From Leucobacter sp. 7(1) (lineage in GTDB: Bacteria; Actinomycetota; Actinomycetes; Actinomycetales; Microbacteriaceae), in NCBI RefSeq assembly GCF_900163635.1, contig NZ_FUID01000078.1:1-64000 (forward strand): a stretch of DNA of 64,000 bases, read 5' to 3'. Positions 16,655-25,280 of the stretch are shown here, piece after piece. Position 1 is the stretch's first letter; every line of letters starts with the position of its first letter. The notes under the pieces were generated by a model, which did not search any database, was not told the DNA's origin, and saw only the letters and a list, made by a program, of their open reading frames with translations. The translations under genes were made by a program, and so were the position numbers.

Positions 16655-18013
16655 ATGCGTTTCCGCCGCCCTCTCCTCGCAACCGCGCTCGCGCTTGCCG
16701 CGGTGATCCCGCTCGCCGCCTGTTCCTCCGGGCCGGCAGTCTCCGAGTCTGCCGCCAACGTGGTCCCTGAGCTCGGTCCCGACGAACAGGTCGAGATCGT
16801 GTTCGAGAGTTACAACCTCACGCAGGCCGGGGTCTGGACCGACACCGTGAACCAGCTCGTCTCCGAGTTCGAGGAGGCTCACCCGAACATCACCGTGAAG
16901 GCACAGCCCACCCAGGGGGCCGCGGCTGCCGCCGGCAACTACGTCGGCAGCGTCCAGACCCAACTGCTCGCAGGGAACCCGCCGGACGTGGCCCAGCTCA
17001 CCTACGATGCGCTCGAGTACACGGCCACCCAGCTCGGGGCCAAGCCGCTCGCCGACATCGTCAGTGCCGAGGAGCTTGAAGCAGCCTTCGAGGGCGAGAA
17101 CCCGATGCACCCGAACGCACGGGTGCTCGCGGACTGGGAGGGCAAGACCATCGGAATGCCGTATGTGTTCTCCACCCCGGTGCTGTATTACAACGCCACC
17201 GTGCTCGAGGCGGCCGGAATCAGCGGCACCCCCGATCTCAGCACCTGGGACAAGGTCGAAGAGGTCGCCCTCCAGGTGTCGCAGTCCACGGGCAAACCCG
17301 CACTCGACATTGCGTGCACCGTGAAGGGCGGCAGCTGGTGCATGCAGGGACTCTTCAAGCCGAACGGTGCTGAAGTGCTCTCGGAGGACCGCTCCACGAT
17401 TGAGTTCGGGTCTCCTGAAGCCGTGGCCGTGGTCGAGCGCTTCGCAGAGATGACCGAGGCGGGCGCAATGCGCAGCTCCGACGCGGCGGCGCAGATGGAG
17501 GGCCTCGTGAAGGGGGACACCGCGATGATCCTCACGACCTCCGCGCTGCAGGGCATGTTCATGCAGGGGGCGGCCGCGGGCGGCTGGACGCTTGCGGCCG
17601 CTCCGATGCCCGCGTTTGCAGACCACGAAGCCGTGCCGACAAACTCCGGCTCCGCGCTATTTGTCCTGAGCGAGGATCCGGCGAAGCAGCGCGCGGGCTG
17701 GGAACTCATCAGGTTCCTCACGAGCGACCGGGCCTACGAACTGATCACGAGCCAGATCGGCTACCTGCCGCTGCGTACCGGCCTGGTCGAAGAAGGCGGA
17801 GTGCTCGCCGACTGGGCCGCCGCGAACCCGCTTGCGCAGCCGAACCTGGATCAGCTTGACCGGCTCCAGCCGTGGGTGTCCTACCCCGGAAACAGCTACG
17901 TCCAGGTCGATGATCTGCTCGCGACTGCGATCGAGGAGGTCGTCTACTACGGCAAACCTGCCGAAGCCACGATGACCGAGGCCGCGGACCGCGCTCAGGA
18001 ACTGATCGGCTAG
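16655..18013 (+). CDS. extracellular solute-binding lipoprotein, UgpB-like
   Basis: 452-residue SBP family 1 protein. The signal peptide ends in LAAC with the lipidated Cys at residue 23. Family features are VNQLVSEFEEAHPNITVKAQ, LAGNPPDVAQLTYDA, the hinge segment GMPYVFSTPVLYYN and the C-terminal AGWELIRFLTSDRAYE. GAAAGG lies before ATG 16655. The overall pattern resembles binding proteins for sn-glycerol-3-phosphate and its diesters. The ligand is inferred from the neighbouring phosphodiesterase and phosphatase. Confidence 0.9.
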   Translation: MRFRRPLLATALALAAVIPLAACSSGPAVSESAANVVPELGPDEQVEIVFESYNLTQAGVWTDTVNQLVSEFEEAHPNITVKAQPTQGAAAAAGNYVGSVQTQLLAGNPPDVAQLTYDALEYTATQLGAKPLADIVSAEELEAAFEGENPMHPNARVLADWEGKTIGMPYVFSTPVLYYNATVLEAAGISGTPDLSTWDKVEEVALQVSQSTGKPALDIACTVKGGSWCMQGLFKPNGAEVLSEDRSTIEFGSPEAVAVVERFAEMTEAGAMRSSDAAAQMEGLVKGDTAMILTTSALQGMFMQGAAAGGWTLAAAPMPAFADHEAVPTNSGSALFVLSEDPAKQRAGWELIRFLTSDRAYELITSQIGYLPLRTGLVEEGGVLADWAAANPLAQPNLDQLDRLQPWVSYPGNSYVQVDDLLATAIEEVVYYGKPAEATMTEAADRAQELIG

Positions 18014-18067
18014 CGCTCCCGCGCCCTGCAATCCACACTCCGCTGACGCGAGAACTCAGGAGAAACC

Positions 18068-18853
18068 GTGCACCACCCCACCACCACCGCAGCCCCGAAC
18101 GTCGGCGCTGCGATCCCCATCGAGGGCACTCACAACTTCCGCAGCACCGAGGGATACCCCGGCACGGCCGGCAGCATCCGACCCCGCGGGCTCTTCCGCT
18201 CCGACGCACTGCACCGCGTCAGCGCCGCCGGGAAACACAAGTTCAGCGAACACGGCATCGTCCGTGTGATCGACCTTCGATCCGACGAGGAACTGGCGCA
18301 GGCCCCCACGGTGTTCAGCGCCGCCGACGTCGAAACGATCCATCACCCGATCTTCACCGACGCCACCCTTCCCCTGAACGGTGGCTTGCTTTCCCTCGGC
18401 TCGCTCTACCGCCACATCGTCACCGAGCGGGCGGAGCGGCTCGCCGCCGCGGTGCAACTCATCGCCGATGCTCCCGAGGGCGGCGTGCTCGTGCACTGCA
18501 CTGCGGGGAAGGACCGCACCGGCCTCGTTGTCGCCGCGGCGCTCGCCGCAGTGGGGGTGTCCCGGGAACAGATCGTTGCCGACTACGCCGCGAGCGCCGA
18601 CAACCTGGCCGGGGAGTGGGCGGACAACATGCTCGCCGGCGCGGCCGCACAATTCGGCGTTCTTGACGCGGACATTCAGGAACTCATTACTGGCAGCCCC
18701 GCCGACGTGATGGCCGTAACGCTCGACTATGTGGAGCAGCAGCTCGGTGGATTCACCGATCTGCTCCATACGAACGGCCTCGACGCGGCCGGGCTGGATC
18801 GGCTGCGTAACCGCCTGATCGGCCCCACGCTGACGCCCTCGATCGCCCCCTAG
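18068..18853 (+). CDS. tyrosine-type (dual-specificity-like) phosphatase
   Basis: 261-residue cysteine phosphatase. The P-loop HCTAGKDRTG has Cys144 and Arg150, and the general acid is probably the Asp in IFTDAT near residue 98. The Lys and Asp inside the loop (AGKD) are shared with mycobacterial MptpB, which acts on phosphoinositides. No signal peptide is seen, so it is cytosolic. GTG 18068 follows AGGAG. Its place inside a solute-uptake operon suggests removal of a phosphate from the imported compound, not protein signalling; this is inference. Confidence 0.88.
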   Translation: MHHPTTTAAPNVGAAIPIEGTHNFRSTEGYPGTAGSIRPRGLFRSDALHRVSAAGKHKFSEHGIVRVIDLRSDEELAQAPTVFSAADVETIHHPIFTDATLPLNGGLLSLGSLYRHIVTERAERLAAAVQLIADAPEGGVLVHCTAGKDRTGLVVAAALAAVGVSREQIVADYAASADNLAGEWADNMLAGAAAQFGVLDADIQELITGSPADVMAVTLDYVEQQLGGFTDLLHTNGLDAAGLDRLRNRLIGPTLTPSIAP

Positions 18854-18887
18854 CGCCCTCCTCACACAGTACGAAAGGACCTTCAGT

Positions 18888-19781
18888 ATGACCTCGCAGC
18901 ACCCGCCCGTTGAGCACTTCATCCTGCACCTCAGCGACACCCATTTTGTTGGCACCGACGAAAAGCTCCACGGCGTCATCGATAGTGACGCGAATCTTCG
19001 CCGCCTGTTCGAGGACTTCGCCCGCTCTCAGGCCCGCCCCGATGCGATCGTCTTCACCGGTGATCTCGCGGACGCCGGGCAAGAAGACGCCTACCGACGG
19101 CTTCGCGCCATTGTCGAGCCTGCAGCGGCCGCCATCGGCGCGGAGGTGATTTGGGTGATGGGAAACCATGACACCCGCACGCCGTTCCGCCAGCTTTTGC
19201 TCGACTCGGACGCGGGGGAGGAGAGCGTCGACATGGTGTCCGACATCCGTGGACTCCGGATTGTCGCGCTCGACTCCACGGTGCCCGGTGCGCACCACGG
19301 TGAGATCACCGAGGAGCAGTACGCCTGGCTCGCGGAAGTCCTCGCAGAGCCCGCTCCGCACGGCACCCTGATCGCGCTGCATCACCCACCAGTACCGTCT
19401 CTGATCCGCGGGATGGAGTTTGTGGAGCTGGCCGATCAGCAGCGCTTCGCGGACGCGATTGCGGGCACCGATGTACGGGGTGTGCTCGGTGGGCACCTCC
19501 ATTTCACTACCTTCAGTGAGATTGGCGGAGTGCCCGTGTCGGTGGCATCAGCCACCTGCTACACGCAGGACCTGAACGTGGAGCCGGGAGGCATGCGTGG
19601 CCAGGACGGAGCGCAGGGTTTCAACCTTGTGCACCTGTACAACGACCGCGTGATGCACACCGTCGTCCCGATCGGCGAATTCTCGACCGTCTACGAGGTC
19701 ACCGCCGAGCAGATGCGGTCCTTCGCATCGATGACCGTCGACGAGGCAGCCGCCGCCATAGCCCACAACGCCGGCCACTAG
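18888..19781 (+). CDS. metallophosphoesterase, GpdQ/CpdA-like phosphodiesterase
   Basis: 297-residue calcineurin-like enzyme with a binuclear metal site: SDTH (Asp17, His19), GD (Asp59), GNHD (Asn93, His94), the LHHPP His at about 165 and the GGHLHF pair at about 203. This is the class III phosphodiesterase pattern shared by the glycerophosphodiesterase GpdQ and cAMP phosphodiesterase CpdA. No signal peptide. GAAAGGA precedes ATG 18888. Within this importer operon, cleavage of an imported glycerophosphodiester is the likelier role; cAMP hydrolysis cannot be excluded. Confidence 0.88.
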   Translation: MTSQHPPVEHFILHLSDTHFVGTDEKLHGVIDSDANLRRLFEDFARSQARPDAIVFTGDLADAGQEDAYRRLRAIVEPAAAAIGAEVIWVMGNHDTRTPFRQLLLDSDAGEESVDMVSDIRGLRIVALDSTVPGAHHGEITEEQYAWLAEVLAEPAPHGTLIALHHPPVPSLIRGMEFVELADQQRFADAIAGTDVRGVLGGHLHFTTFSEIGGVPVSVASATCYTQDLNVEPGGMRGQDGAQGFNLVHLYNDRVMHTVVPIGEFSTVYEVTAEQMRSFASMTVDEAAAAIAHNAGH

Positions 19782-19862
19782 TCCACTCCACGCGCTTCGC
19801 TGACCAGATCGGATTCTCGGTTGTTCACCCAGGTACTTTCCCCTCAAGAGCCAGCGGAGTCT

Positions 19863-20795
19863 ATGGAGACCGCGGAGGCCGCTCGTGCGGCCTCCGCGGC
19901 CCCTCGAACGGCCCGACGCCGCTTCGCACTGGCCCCGTATCTCTATGTGCTTCCCGCCACGGCACTGCTCATCGTGTGGACCTACCTGCCGCTCGCGCAG
20001 ACCTTCGAGCTGTCGTTCTTTGACTGGAACCTGATCCCCACGCAGCCGAAGCAGCCCGTCGGCTTCGCCAACTACGCCACGGTGCTCTCGCTCCCCGAAT
20101 TGCACCAGGCGCTGTGGAACACGCTGATCTATACCGTTGCGTTCCTCGGGGTTTCGGTGGCCCTTCCCGTCATCTTCGCCCTCCTCTCGCGGCAGGTCGC
20201 GGGCCGGGCGAAAACCGTCTACCAGGCGCTCATCTTCGTCCCGTTCCTCGTGACCCCGGTGGCCACGAGCGCGATCTGGCGTTGGATGTTCGCCCCGGAA
20301 GGGGGCACGATCCCCGCGGTGGCGCGGACCCTGGGCATCGAGCTGGGGAACGTGTTCCGTGAGCCTGACTCCTCGCTCTGGGCAGTCGTGGTGATCGTCG
20401 GCTGGCAGATGCTCGGCTTCGGGGTACTTGTCGTCTCCGCCGGGCTCGCCGGAATCAGCCCGGACTACGGCAATGCCGCCGCCACCGATGGTGCAACGGC
20501 AGCGCAGATCACGCGCAGGATCACGCTTCCGCTGCTCTCCCCGACGCTCGTGTTCCTCGGGCTCATGACGATCCTGCTCTCCGCCCAGTGGACGTTCCCC
20601 ATCATTGATCTCGCCACGCAGGGCGGGCCAGGCGGATCCTCCACGAACATCTACTACCTGCTCTACCAGTTCGGGTTCCGGAACTTTGACGCGGGGCTGT
20701 CCGCGGCCGCCGGCACCGTGTTCTTCCTCGGATTCGGGCTGATCGCGTTGCTGTTTGTTGAGCTCTCGGAACGACTGAGCTTCCATGACAACTAG
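19863..20795 (+). CDS. carbohydrate ABC transporter permease, UgpA-like
   Basis: 310-residue integral membrane protein with six predicted TM helices starting at YLYVLPATALLIVWTYLP (about residue 38). The EAA motif that contacts the ATPase reads GNAAATDGATAAQITRRITLP. The ATG at 19863 (GCGGAG upstream) is preferred; a TTG at 19821 in frame has no ribosome-binding site. It pairs with the next gene to form the channel. Confidence 0.88.
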   Translation: METAEAARAASAAPRTARRRFALAPYLYVLPATALLIVWTYLPLAQTFELSFFDWNLIPTQPKQPVGFANYATVLSLPELHQALWNTLIYTVAFLGVSVALPVIFALLSRQVAGRAKTVYQALIFVPFLVTPVATSAIWRWMFAPEGGTIPAVARTLGIELGNVFREPDSSLWAVVVIVGWQMLGFGVLVVSAGLAGISPDYGNAAATDGATAAQITRRITLPLLSPTLVFLGLMTILLSAQWTFPIIDLATQGGPGGSSTNIYYLLYQFGFRNFDAGLSAAAGTVFFLGFGLIALLFVELSERLSFHDN

Positions 20796-20861
20796 CCCGA
20801 CCGGGGCACCTGCCCGGCACCCTCAGAAGCCCGTTTCCCCCGTCGCGAAGGATCTCCGCTC

Positions 20862-21764
20862 ATGACGTTCACGCTCGTCGCACCGCAGCACCTGGAAACA
20901 CCCGCCACCGCGACCCTCATCGACTCCGCCGTACGGGCCGTGCGCGGTGCCCGACGCCGGAAGCGGCTGGGGAACATCCCGGCGCACGTCATCATGACGG
21001 CGCTCGCGATCATCTCGGTATTCCCGATCTACTGGATGTTCGTGACGGCGTTCCGCCCGGCCGACGAGATGCTGTCAACGAACCCGTTCCCGGGCCCGTT
21101 CAGCCTGGAAAACTTTCAGTACGTCTGGGATACGATCCCCATCCTCGGAATGCTGGGGAACACGTTTGGAATGGCGCTCGTGCTCGCGGTCGGGCAACTG
21201 CTCGTGGCGATCCTCGCCGCCTACGGCTTCGCGCGGTGGAGCTTCCGCGGGCAGAAAATTCTTTTCCTGCTCTTCGTAGGTTCCTGGCTCGTCCCGTTCC
21301 AGGTGACAATGATTCCGAACTACGTTCTCATCTCGAAGATGGGCTTGCTCAATACGATTCTTGGCGTGATGGTGCCGCAGCTCGCCACGGCGTTCGCGGT
21401 GATGCTGCTTCGTCAACACCTCGAATCGTTTCCGAAGGAACTCCTCGACGCGGCCGACATGGACGGGCGAGGCCCGTGGCGGACGCTGTGGGAGGTGGTG
21501 GTGCCCAATCTTCGGCCTGCGCTCGCCGCGCTCGGCATCATGCTCTTCATCAACGCGTGGAACGAGTACCTGTGGCCGTCGCTGATCATGCAACAGTCCA
21601 CTGACCTCATCCAGGTCGGCATTCGAGGGTTCATGGGGGCCGAGGGCAATAACTGGGGCGCGATCATGGCAGCAAGCGCGCTCGCCTGCCTCCCGATCTT
21701 CGGAATCTATATCTTCCTGCAGCGCTATGTGGTGGATGCGTTCGTCCGTTCCGGACTGAAGTAG
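20862..21764 (+). CDS. carbohydrate ABC transporter permease, UgpE-like
   Basis: 300-residue permease with an N-terminal cytoplasmic stretch of about 45 residues, then six TM helices (first VIMTALAIISVFPIYWMFV). The EAA loop is ELLDAADMDGRGPWRTLWEVVVP. AAGGA precedes ATG 20862. Last gene of the operon; a small hairpin follows its stop. Confidence 0.91.
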   Translation: MTFTLVAPQHLETPATATLIDSAVRAVRGARRRKRLGNIPAHVIMTALAIISVFPIYWMFVTAFRPADEMLSTNPFPGPFSLENFQYVWDTIPILGMLGNTFGMALVLAVGQLLVAILAAYGFARWSFRGQKILFLLFVGSWLVPFQVTMIPNYVLISKMGLLNTILGVMVPQLATAFAVMLLRQHLESFPKELLDAADMDGRGPWRTLWEVVVPNLRPALAALGIMLFINAWNEYLWPSLIMQQSTDLIQVGIRGFMGAEGNNWGAIMAASALACLPIFGIYIFLQRYVVDAFVRSGLK

Positions 21765-21766
21765 CG

Positions 21767-21780
21767 CCCGCGCTCGCGGG
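21767..21780 (+). terminator. weak hairpin after the permease operon
   Basis: CCCGCG, two-base loop, CGCGGG directly after the stop codon, followed by a G-rich run and no T-tract. A weak terminator at best. Confidence 0.35.
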
Positions 21781-21798
21781 TGGGGGCGGTGAGGCGGG

Positions 21799-21829
21799 CT
21801 TCCGGCTGACCTGACTTCCGGCTGACCTG
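21799..21829. repeat. 15-bp direct repeat, two copies
   Basis: CTTCCGGCTGACCTG occurs twice with one base between the copies, in the gap between the permease gene and the DUF222 gene. The rest of this 163-bp gap (21765-21927) shows nothing else. Confidence 0.75.
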
Positions 21830-21927
21830 GCTGCTGACTGCTGGCATTTTGACGCGCCGGGGCGGGCCATGTCTGGGTCTGGGCCGGGTCTGGGATGAGC
21901 GAGGCGCACTCGTGGGCCCGCGGGCAT

Positions 21928-23592
21928 TCAGAACGGGTGTGCGGCGTTCGGGGTTTCGGCCGGTGGTGTCGGCCGTTCGTTTCGGGGCCGGGGTGGTGCC
22001 GGGTCGGTGCTGAATCTGACTCGGCTGGGTGGTCGGTCGATCGTGACGCGGCCGGTGGGGCTCACCCATTTCAGGGTCCCGCCCGGGAGCTGGCTGAGTT
22101 TCCAGTCACTGTGGTGCTTCAGGGTGTGGTGGGCCCGGCACAGCAGTGCGAGGTTTGCGGTCGTGGTAGGTCCGCCGTCGCTGGCGGCGATGGTGTGGTC
22201 GATGTCGCAGCGGTGCGCTGGGGCTCTGCAGGCGGGGGCGCGGCAGTGGAGGTCTCTCGCGGTGATGCGGCGCTGCATTTCCGGGGTGGGGGTGTATCTG
22301 TTGACGGCGAGGACGTCTCCGTCGGGGTTTGTGAACACGCCTTCCCATACGGGGGTGGCGTGGGCGACGCGGGCGGCTTCTGACGCGGGGATGGGTCCGT
22401 TGCCGACGAGTTCCGCGACCGGGGCTGGGCGCGGGGTTATGGGGTTGGTCGTTGCGCGTGTGGTGGGGCGTCGGCCGAGGTCCGCGAAGGGGCGTGCTGG
22501 GTCGAGCTGCCTGCCGGGATCGGGTGGCGGTGGTGGTTCCGGGGCGGTGTCACTCGTGTCGCCAGTGCGACCCTCGAGCACGCTCACCGGGACAATGACC
22601 TGCACCTTCGCGTGGATTTCTGGGCCCGCGGCGGGAACATCGTCGGTGGTGCCGGTGAGGAGGAGATCGCGGAGGACATCGGCGCGGACTGCGTCCCGGG
22701 AACGGTGCGGGAGGGCGGTGCCATCTGACGGGTCCGTGGTTGGGGCAGCACCATCAACGGGGCCGGTGCCCCCGGTGTTTGCCGTGTCCCCGGTGCCCGC
22801 CGTGCCCAGTGCGCCCCCGAACGCGTTGATGTCTCCGGCGGCGCCTCCATCACCTGCAGCACCGTGGTCACCGGGAACACCGACAGCGCTTCCCTGTGCG
22901 GCTGTTTCCGTGGCGGCGTCCGCGGTGCGGGTGGCGGCTTCTTCCTGGATGGTGGCCCGCGCGATGCGTGTCACCCGGTCATAGATCGCGTGTGCTTCGA
23001 CAGCGGGGAGGAACGCGACAAGTTCCGCCATCCCCGCATCCAGGTCCCGCACCCGCACACAGCGGCGCGTGCTGGCTTCTTGGTGTCGTTCCTCGAGGGT
23101 GTGCTCCGCATACCGGGCGGCGAGAGCCCGTGCGATGGGGCGGAGCCTCGTGGGGGTTTCCTGGCGGGCGTGCACGAGCACTTCCGCCTCGTACACGCCG
23201 CGACGTGCCGCGTCTGCGGGGAGGTCCCCGGTAACAAAGACTGTGCCGGCGTCGGTGATGACGCGGGCGTGGTCCAAACTAATCCGCCCAGCCTGAACCT
23301 CACGCAGTGTGGGGGTGTAGTGAGAAGTGAGAGAAGACGCAAGATCCAGGAGCCGCTCAACAGCGGTTTCACTCCGGGAGAGGGCCGCGGCAAGTTCTAA
23401 GCGCAGGGCCCGGTACCCAAGTTCCTGGCCCGCCCCGGGTGAGGTGCTGACGACCGCGTCGAGGGCGTCAGCAAGGACAGTGACGCGTTCCGCATCGAGT
23501 GCCCGTTGGTGCGTCTCGATCGTTTCGAGTCGGCTCACCGCGTGTGCGACGCGGTGGCGCTGCGCGGGGGTGAACTCTCCATTGGCGGGCAT
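21928..23592 (-). CDS. DUF222 domain-containing HNH endonuclease
   Basis: 554-residue protein of the actinobacterial DUF222 (REP13E12-like) family. The N-terminal DUF222 region covers about 20-230, followed by a Gly/Thr/Ala-rich variable linker (about 225-300) and a C-terminal HNH nuclease at about 455-505 with CRAPAC, CDIDHTIAASDGG and LALLCRAHHTLKHH. Zn-type Cys residues and the catalytic DH are present, so it looks active. These proteins are multicopy in many actinobacteria; their role is not established. ATG 23592 is the chosen start. There is no partner gene. Confidence 0.88.
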   Translation of the reverse strand: MPANGEFTPAQRHRVAHAVSRLETIETHQRALDAERVTVLADALDAVVSTSPGAGQELGYRALRLELAAALSRSETAVERLLDLASSLTSHYTPTLREVQAGRISLDHARVITDAGTVFVTGDLPADAARRGVYEAEVLVHARQETPTRLRPIARALAARYAEHTLEERHQEASTRRCVRVRDLDAGMAELVAFLPAVEAHAIYDRVTRIARATIQEEAATRTADAATETAAQGSAVGVPGDHGAAGDGGAAGDINAFGGALGTAGTGDTANTGGTGPVDGAAPTTDPSDGTALPHRSRDAVRADVLRDLLLTGTTDDVPAAGPEIHAKVQVIVPVSVLEGRTGDTSDTAPEPPPPPDPGRQLDPARPFADLGRRPTTRATTNPITPRPAPVAELVGNGPIPASEAARVAHATPVWEGVFTNPDGDVLAVNRYTPTPEMQRRITARDLHCRAPACRAPAHRCDIDHTIAASDGGPTTTANLALLCRAHHTLKHHSDWKLSQLPGGTLKWVSPTGRVTIDRPPSRVRFSTDPAPPRPRNERPTPPAETPNAAHPF

Positions 23593-23871
23593 GGGGGGAG
23601 TTCACCATGGACCACTGACATTCAGGCCCCGACAACAGGGGGTTTCAGGGGGGAATAATTCTGAGATGAAGGAACCCCTGGTGGTCAGGGTGAAAAGTTT
23701 TTGGAGAAAGTTTCCGCCCCCAAATCCCGAGGCTTGCGGCCCTGGGGCAGGCCCGGGCAAATGGACATCGGCACCCGTTCACCAACGCGCAGGAGATTCA
23801 CGACTACGCAGGAGATTTCGGCCCGGATCCGGCACCAGGGACGAGAATCTCCTGCGGAAATGTGCGCGGCG
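23593..23871. other. intergenic region with repeats
   Basis: 279 bp without a credible gene. It is less GC-rich than its surroundings (GAAAAGTTTTTGGAGAAAG near 23690). The only structure is the 11-bp motif listed separately. Confidence 0.5.
23788..23856. repeat. 11-bp motif, two direct copies and one inverted
   Basis: CGCAGGAGATT occurs at 23788-23798 and 23807-23817, and its exact complement AATCTCCTGCG at 23846-23856. The second and third copies can form a hairpin with a 28-base loop just after the HdeD-like gene, so it may act as a terminator or a regulator site. Confidence 0.6.
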
Positions 23872-24438
23872 CTAGTCCTCGACGATAATCGTGGTCTGCT
23901 CGACACGCGCCTTTCGCATGCCGATCGCACCCCAGATCAGTGATCCGCCGAACACAAGCATCGCGATGCCCGCGCAGAACGCGACAATCCCCAGCGCGGT
24001 TGCCGGCCAGATGAGCGCGAAGATGCCGCCGAGGATGGCGAGCACTCCCGGTACGATCAACCAGCCGCTGCGCGCCCCGCCCGCCCGCGCACTGAACGCG
24101 ATCCACACCACACCGATCAGGATCATGGTCGCCCCCACGAACACCACGAGCGCCTGCACAGTGAACTCGGCAAACACGATTGCCAGCAGTCCAGCCACGA
24201 GGAACAGGGCCCCCACGACGCGCGAGGCCGCCGCAGGCCCCGGACGGACGAGCATTGCCAGCCCGTTTGCCATCAGAGCAATGCCAAAGATCACGGCCAG
24301 GATGTTGCTCGCCGTGACAAACGGCCAGACCACGAGGCCGACTCCGGCCAGCAGCACCACGATTCCGACGGTGAGCACGGCCGCCCACGGGGCACGACGG
24401 GGTTCGGCTCTGATAATCCTGATATCCGGCTCGTTCAT
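23872..24438 (-). CDS. HdeD/DUF308-like membrane protein
   Basis: 188-residue integral membrane protein with about six TM helices arranged in pairs (AVLTVGIVVLLAGVGLVVW, ILAVIFGIALMANGLAML, VVGALFLVAGLLAIVFA and so on), the pattern of the HdeD acid-resistance/DUF308 family. The N-terminal 20 residues are charged and cytoplasmic, and the tail (RKARVEQTTIIVED) is also charged. The ATG at 24438 has AAGGAG five bases upstream; a longer frame to 24477 lacks a site. Function in actinobacteria is unknown. Confidence 0.82.
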   Translation of the reverse strand: MNEPDIRIIRAEPRRAPWAAVLTVGIVVLLAGVGLVVWPFVTASNILAVIFGIALMANGLAMLVRPGPAAASRVVGALFLVAGLLAIVFAEFTVQALVVFVGATMILIGVVWIAFSARAGGARSGWLIVPGVLAILGGIFALIWPATALGIVAFCAGIAMLVFGGSLIWGAIGMRKARVEQTTIIVED

Positions 24439-24479
24439 GGCCACTCCTTCACCTGTGCGTGAGTGCCAGTATCCCACGC

Positions 24480-25280
24480 TCAGGCCGCCCGATGCCGCCC
24501 AATGGGGATGATCAGCGGTGTGCGCGAGACCGGATCCTGGATGACCTGGCAGTCGAGATCGAAGACATCGCGGACGAGCTCGGGACGGAGCACGTCCGCG
24601 GGGGTCCCGGCACCTCGAATACGGCCATCACGAACAGCGACGAGCTGGTCAGCGTAGCGTGCGGCGAGATTCAGATCGTGGAGCACGAGCACGACTGTCG
24701 TCCCGCGCTCCCGATTCACGGTGCGCACAAGGTCGAGGACCTCCAGCTGATGTGTGACGTCGAGATATGTTGTCGGCTCATCGAGCAACAGCACCTCGGG
24801 CTCCTGCGCCAACGCCATGGCGATCCACACACGTTGGCGTTGGCCTCCCGAAAGCTCATCGACGGGGCGATTCGCGAGATCTGCAGTCCCGGTCGCGGTC
24901 AATGCTTCAGCGACGACCGCAGTGTCCCGGGCGCTCCACCGCGCAAATCCGCCCTGGTGCGGGTGCCGGCCTCGCCCCACAAGGTCCGCGACAGTGATCC
25001 CCTCGGGTGCCGACGGGCTCTGGGGAAGCAGCCCGAGCACGCGGGCAAGCTCCTTCGTGGGTGTGGCATCGACGGCGCGACCGTCGAGCAGCACCGCCCC
25101 CGAATGTGGCTTGATCAGTCGCGCACAGCTGCGCAGCAGTGTGGATTTACCACAGCCGTTGGGCCCAACGATTGCGGTGACACGCCCAGGTGCAAAGTCG
25201 AAATCCAGGCCGGCAATAATGTGACGATCACCGTAGGCGATGCCCAGGTCTCGGGTGGACAGTTGTCGCTGGGGCGTCAT
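24480..25280 (-). CDS. iron-siderophore ABC transporter ATP-binding protein
   Basis: 266-residue FepC/FhuC-type ATPase: Walker A GPNGCGKS near residue 39, signature ELSGGQRQRVWIAMALAQ, Walker B VLLLDEPTTYLD, H-loop VLHDLNLAARYAD. It drives uptake of ferric siderophore. ATG 25280 overlaps the upstream permease stop (ATGA), so it is translated with it. Last gene of the iron operon. Confidence 0.93.
   Translation of the reverse strand: MTPQRQLSTRDLGIAYGDRHIIAGLDFDFAPGRVTAIVGPNGCGKSTLLRSCARLIKPHSGAVLLDGRAVDATPTKELARVLGLLPQSPSAPEGITVADLVGRGRHPHQGGFARWSARDTAVVAEALTATGTADLANRPVDELSGGQRQRVWIAMALAQEPEVLLLDEPTTYLDVTHQLEVLDLVRTVNRERGTTVVLVLHDLNLAARYADQLVAVRDGRIRGAGTPADVLRPELVRDVFDLDCQVIQDPVSRTPLIIPIGRHRAA

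Noticed and set aside
18068-19781. Phosphatase and phosphodiesterase as a signalling pair (phosphotyrosine and cAMP)
   Set aside because: Both lie inside an importer operon without kinase or cyclase, so a catabolic role is favoured, though signalling is not formally excluded.
19548-20786. 412-codon minus-strand frame opposite the permease gene
   Set aside because: Very rich in Arg, Gly, Glu and His, a mirror of hydrophobic TM codons on the other strand; no domain pattern.
21928-23592. Mobile intron or transposon encoded by the HNH protein
   Set aside because: No intron-like structure, terminal repeats or interrupted gene around it; it is a free-standing DUF222 protein.
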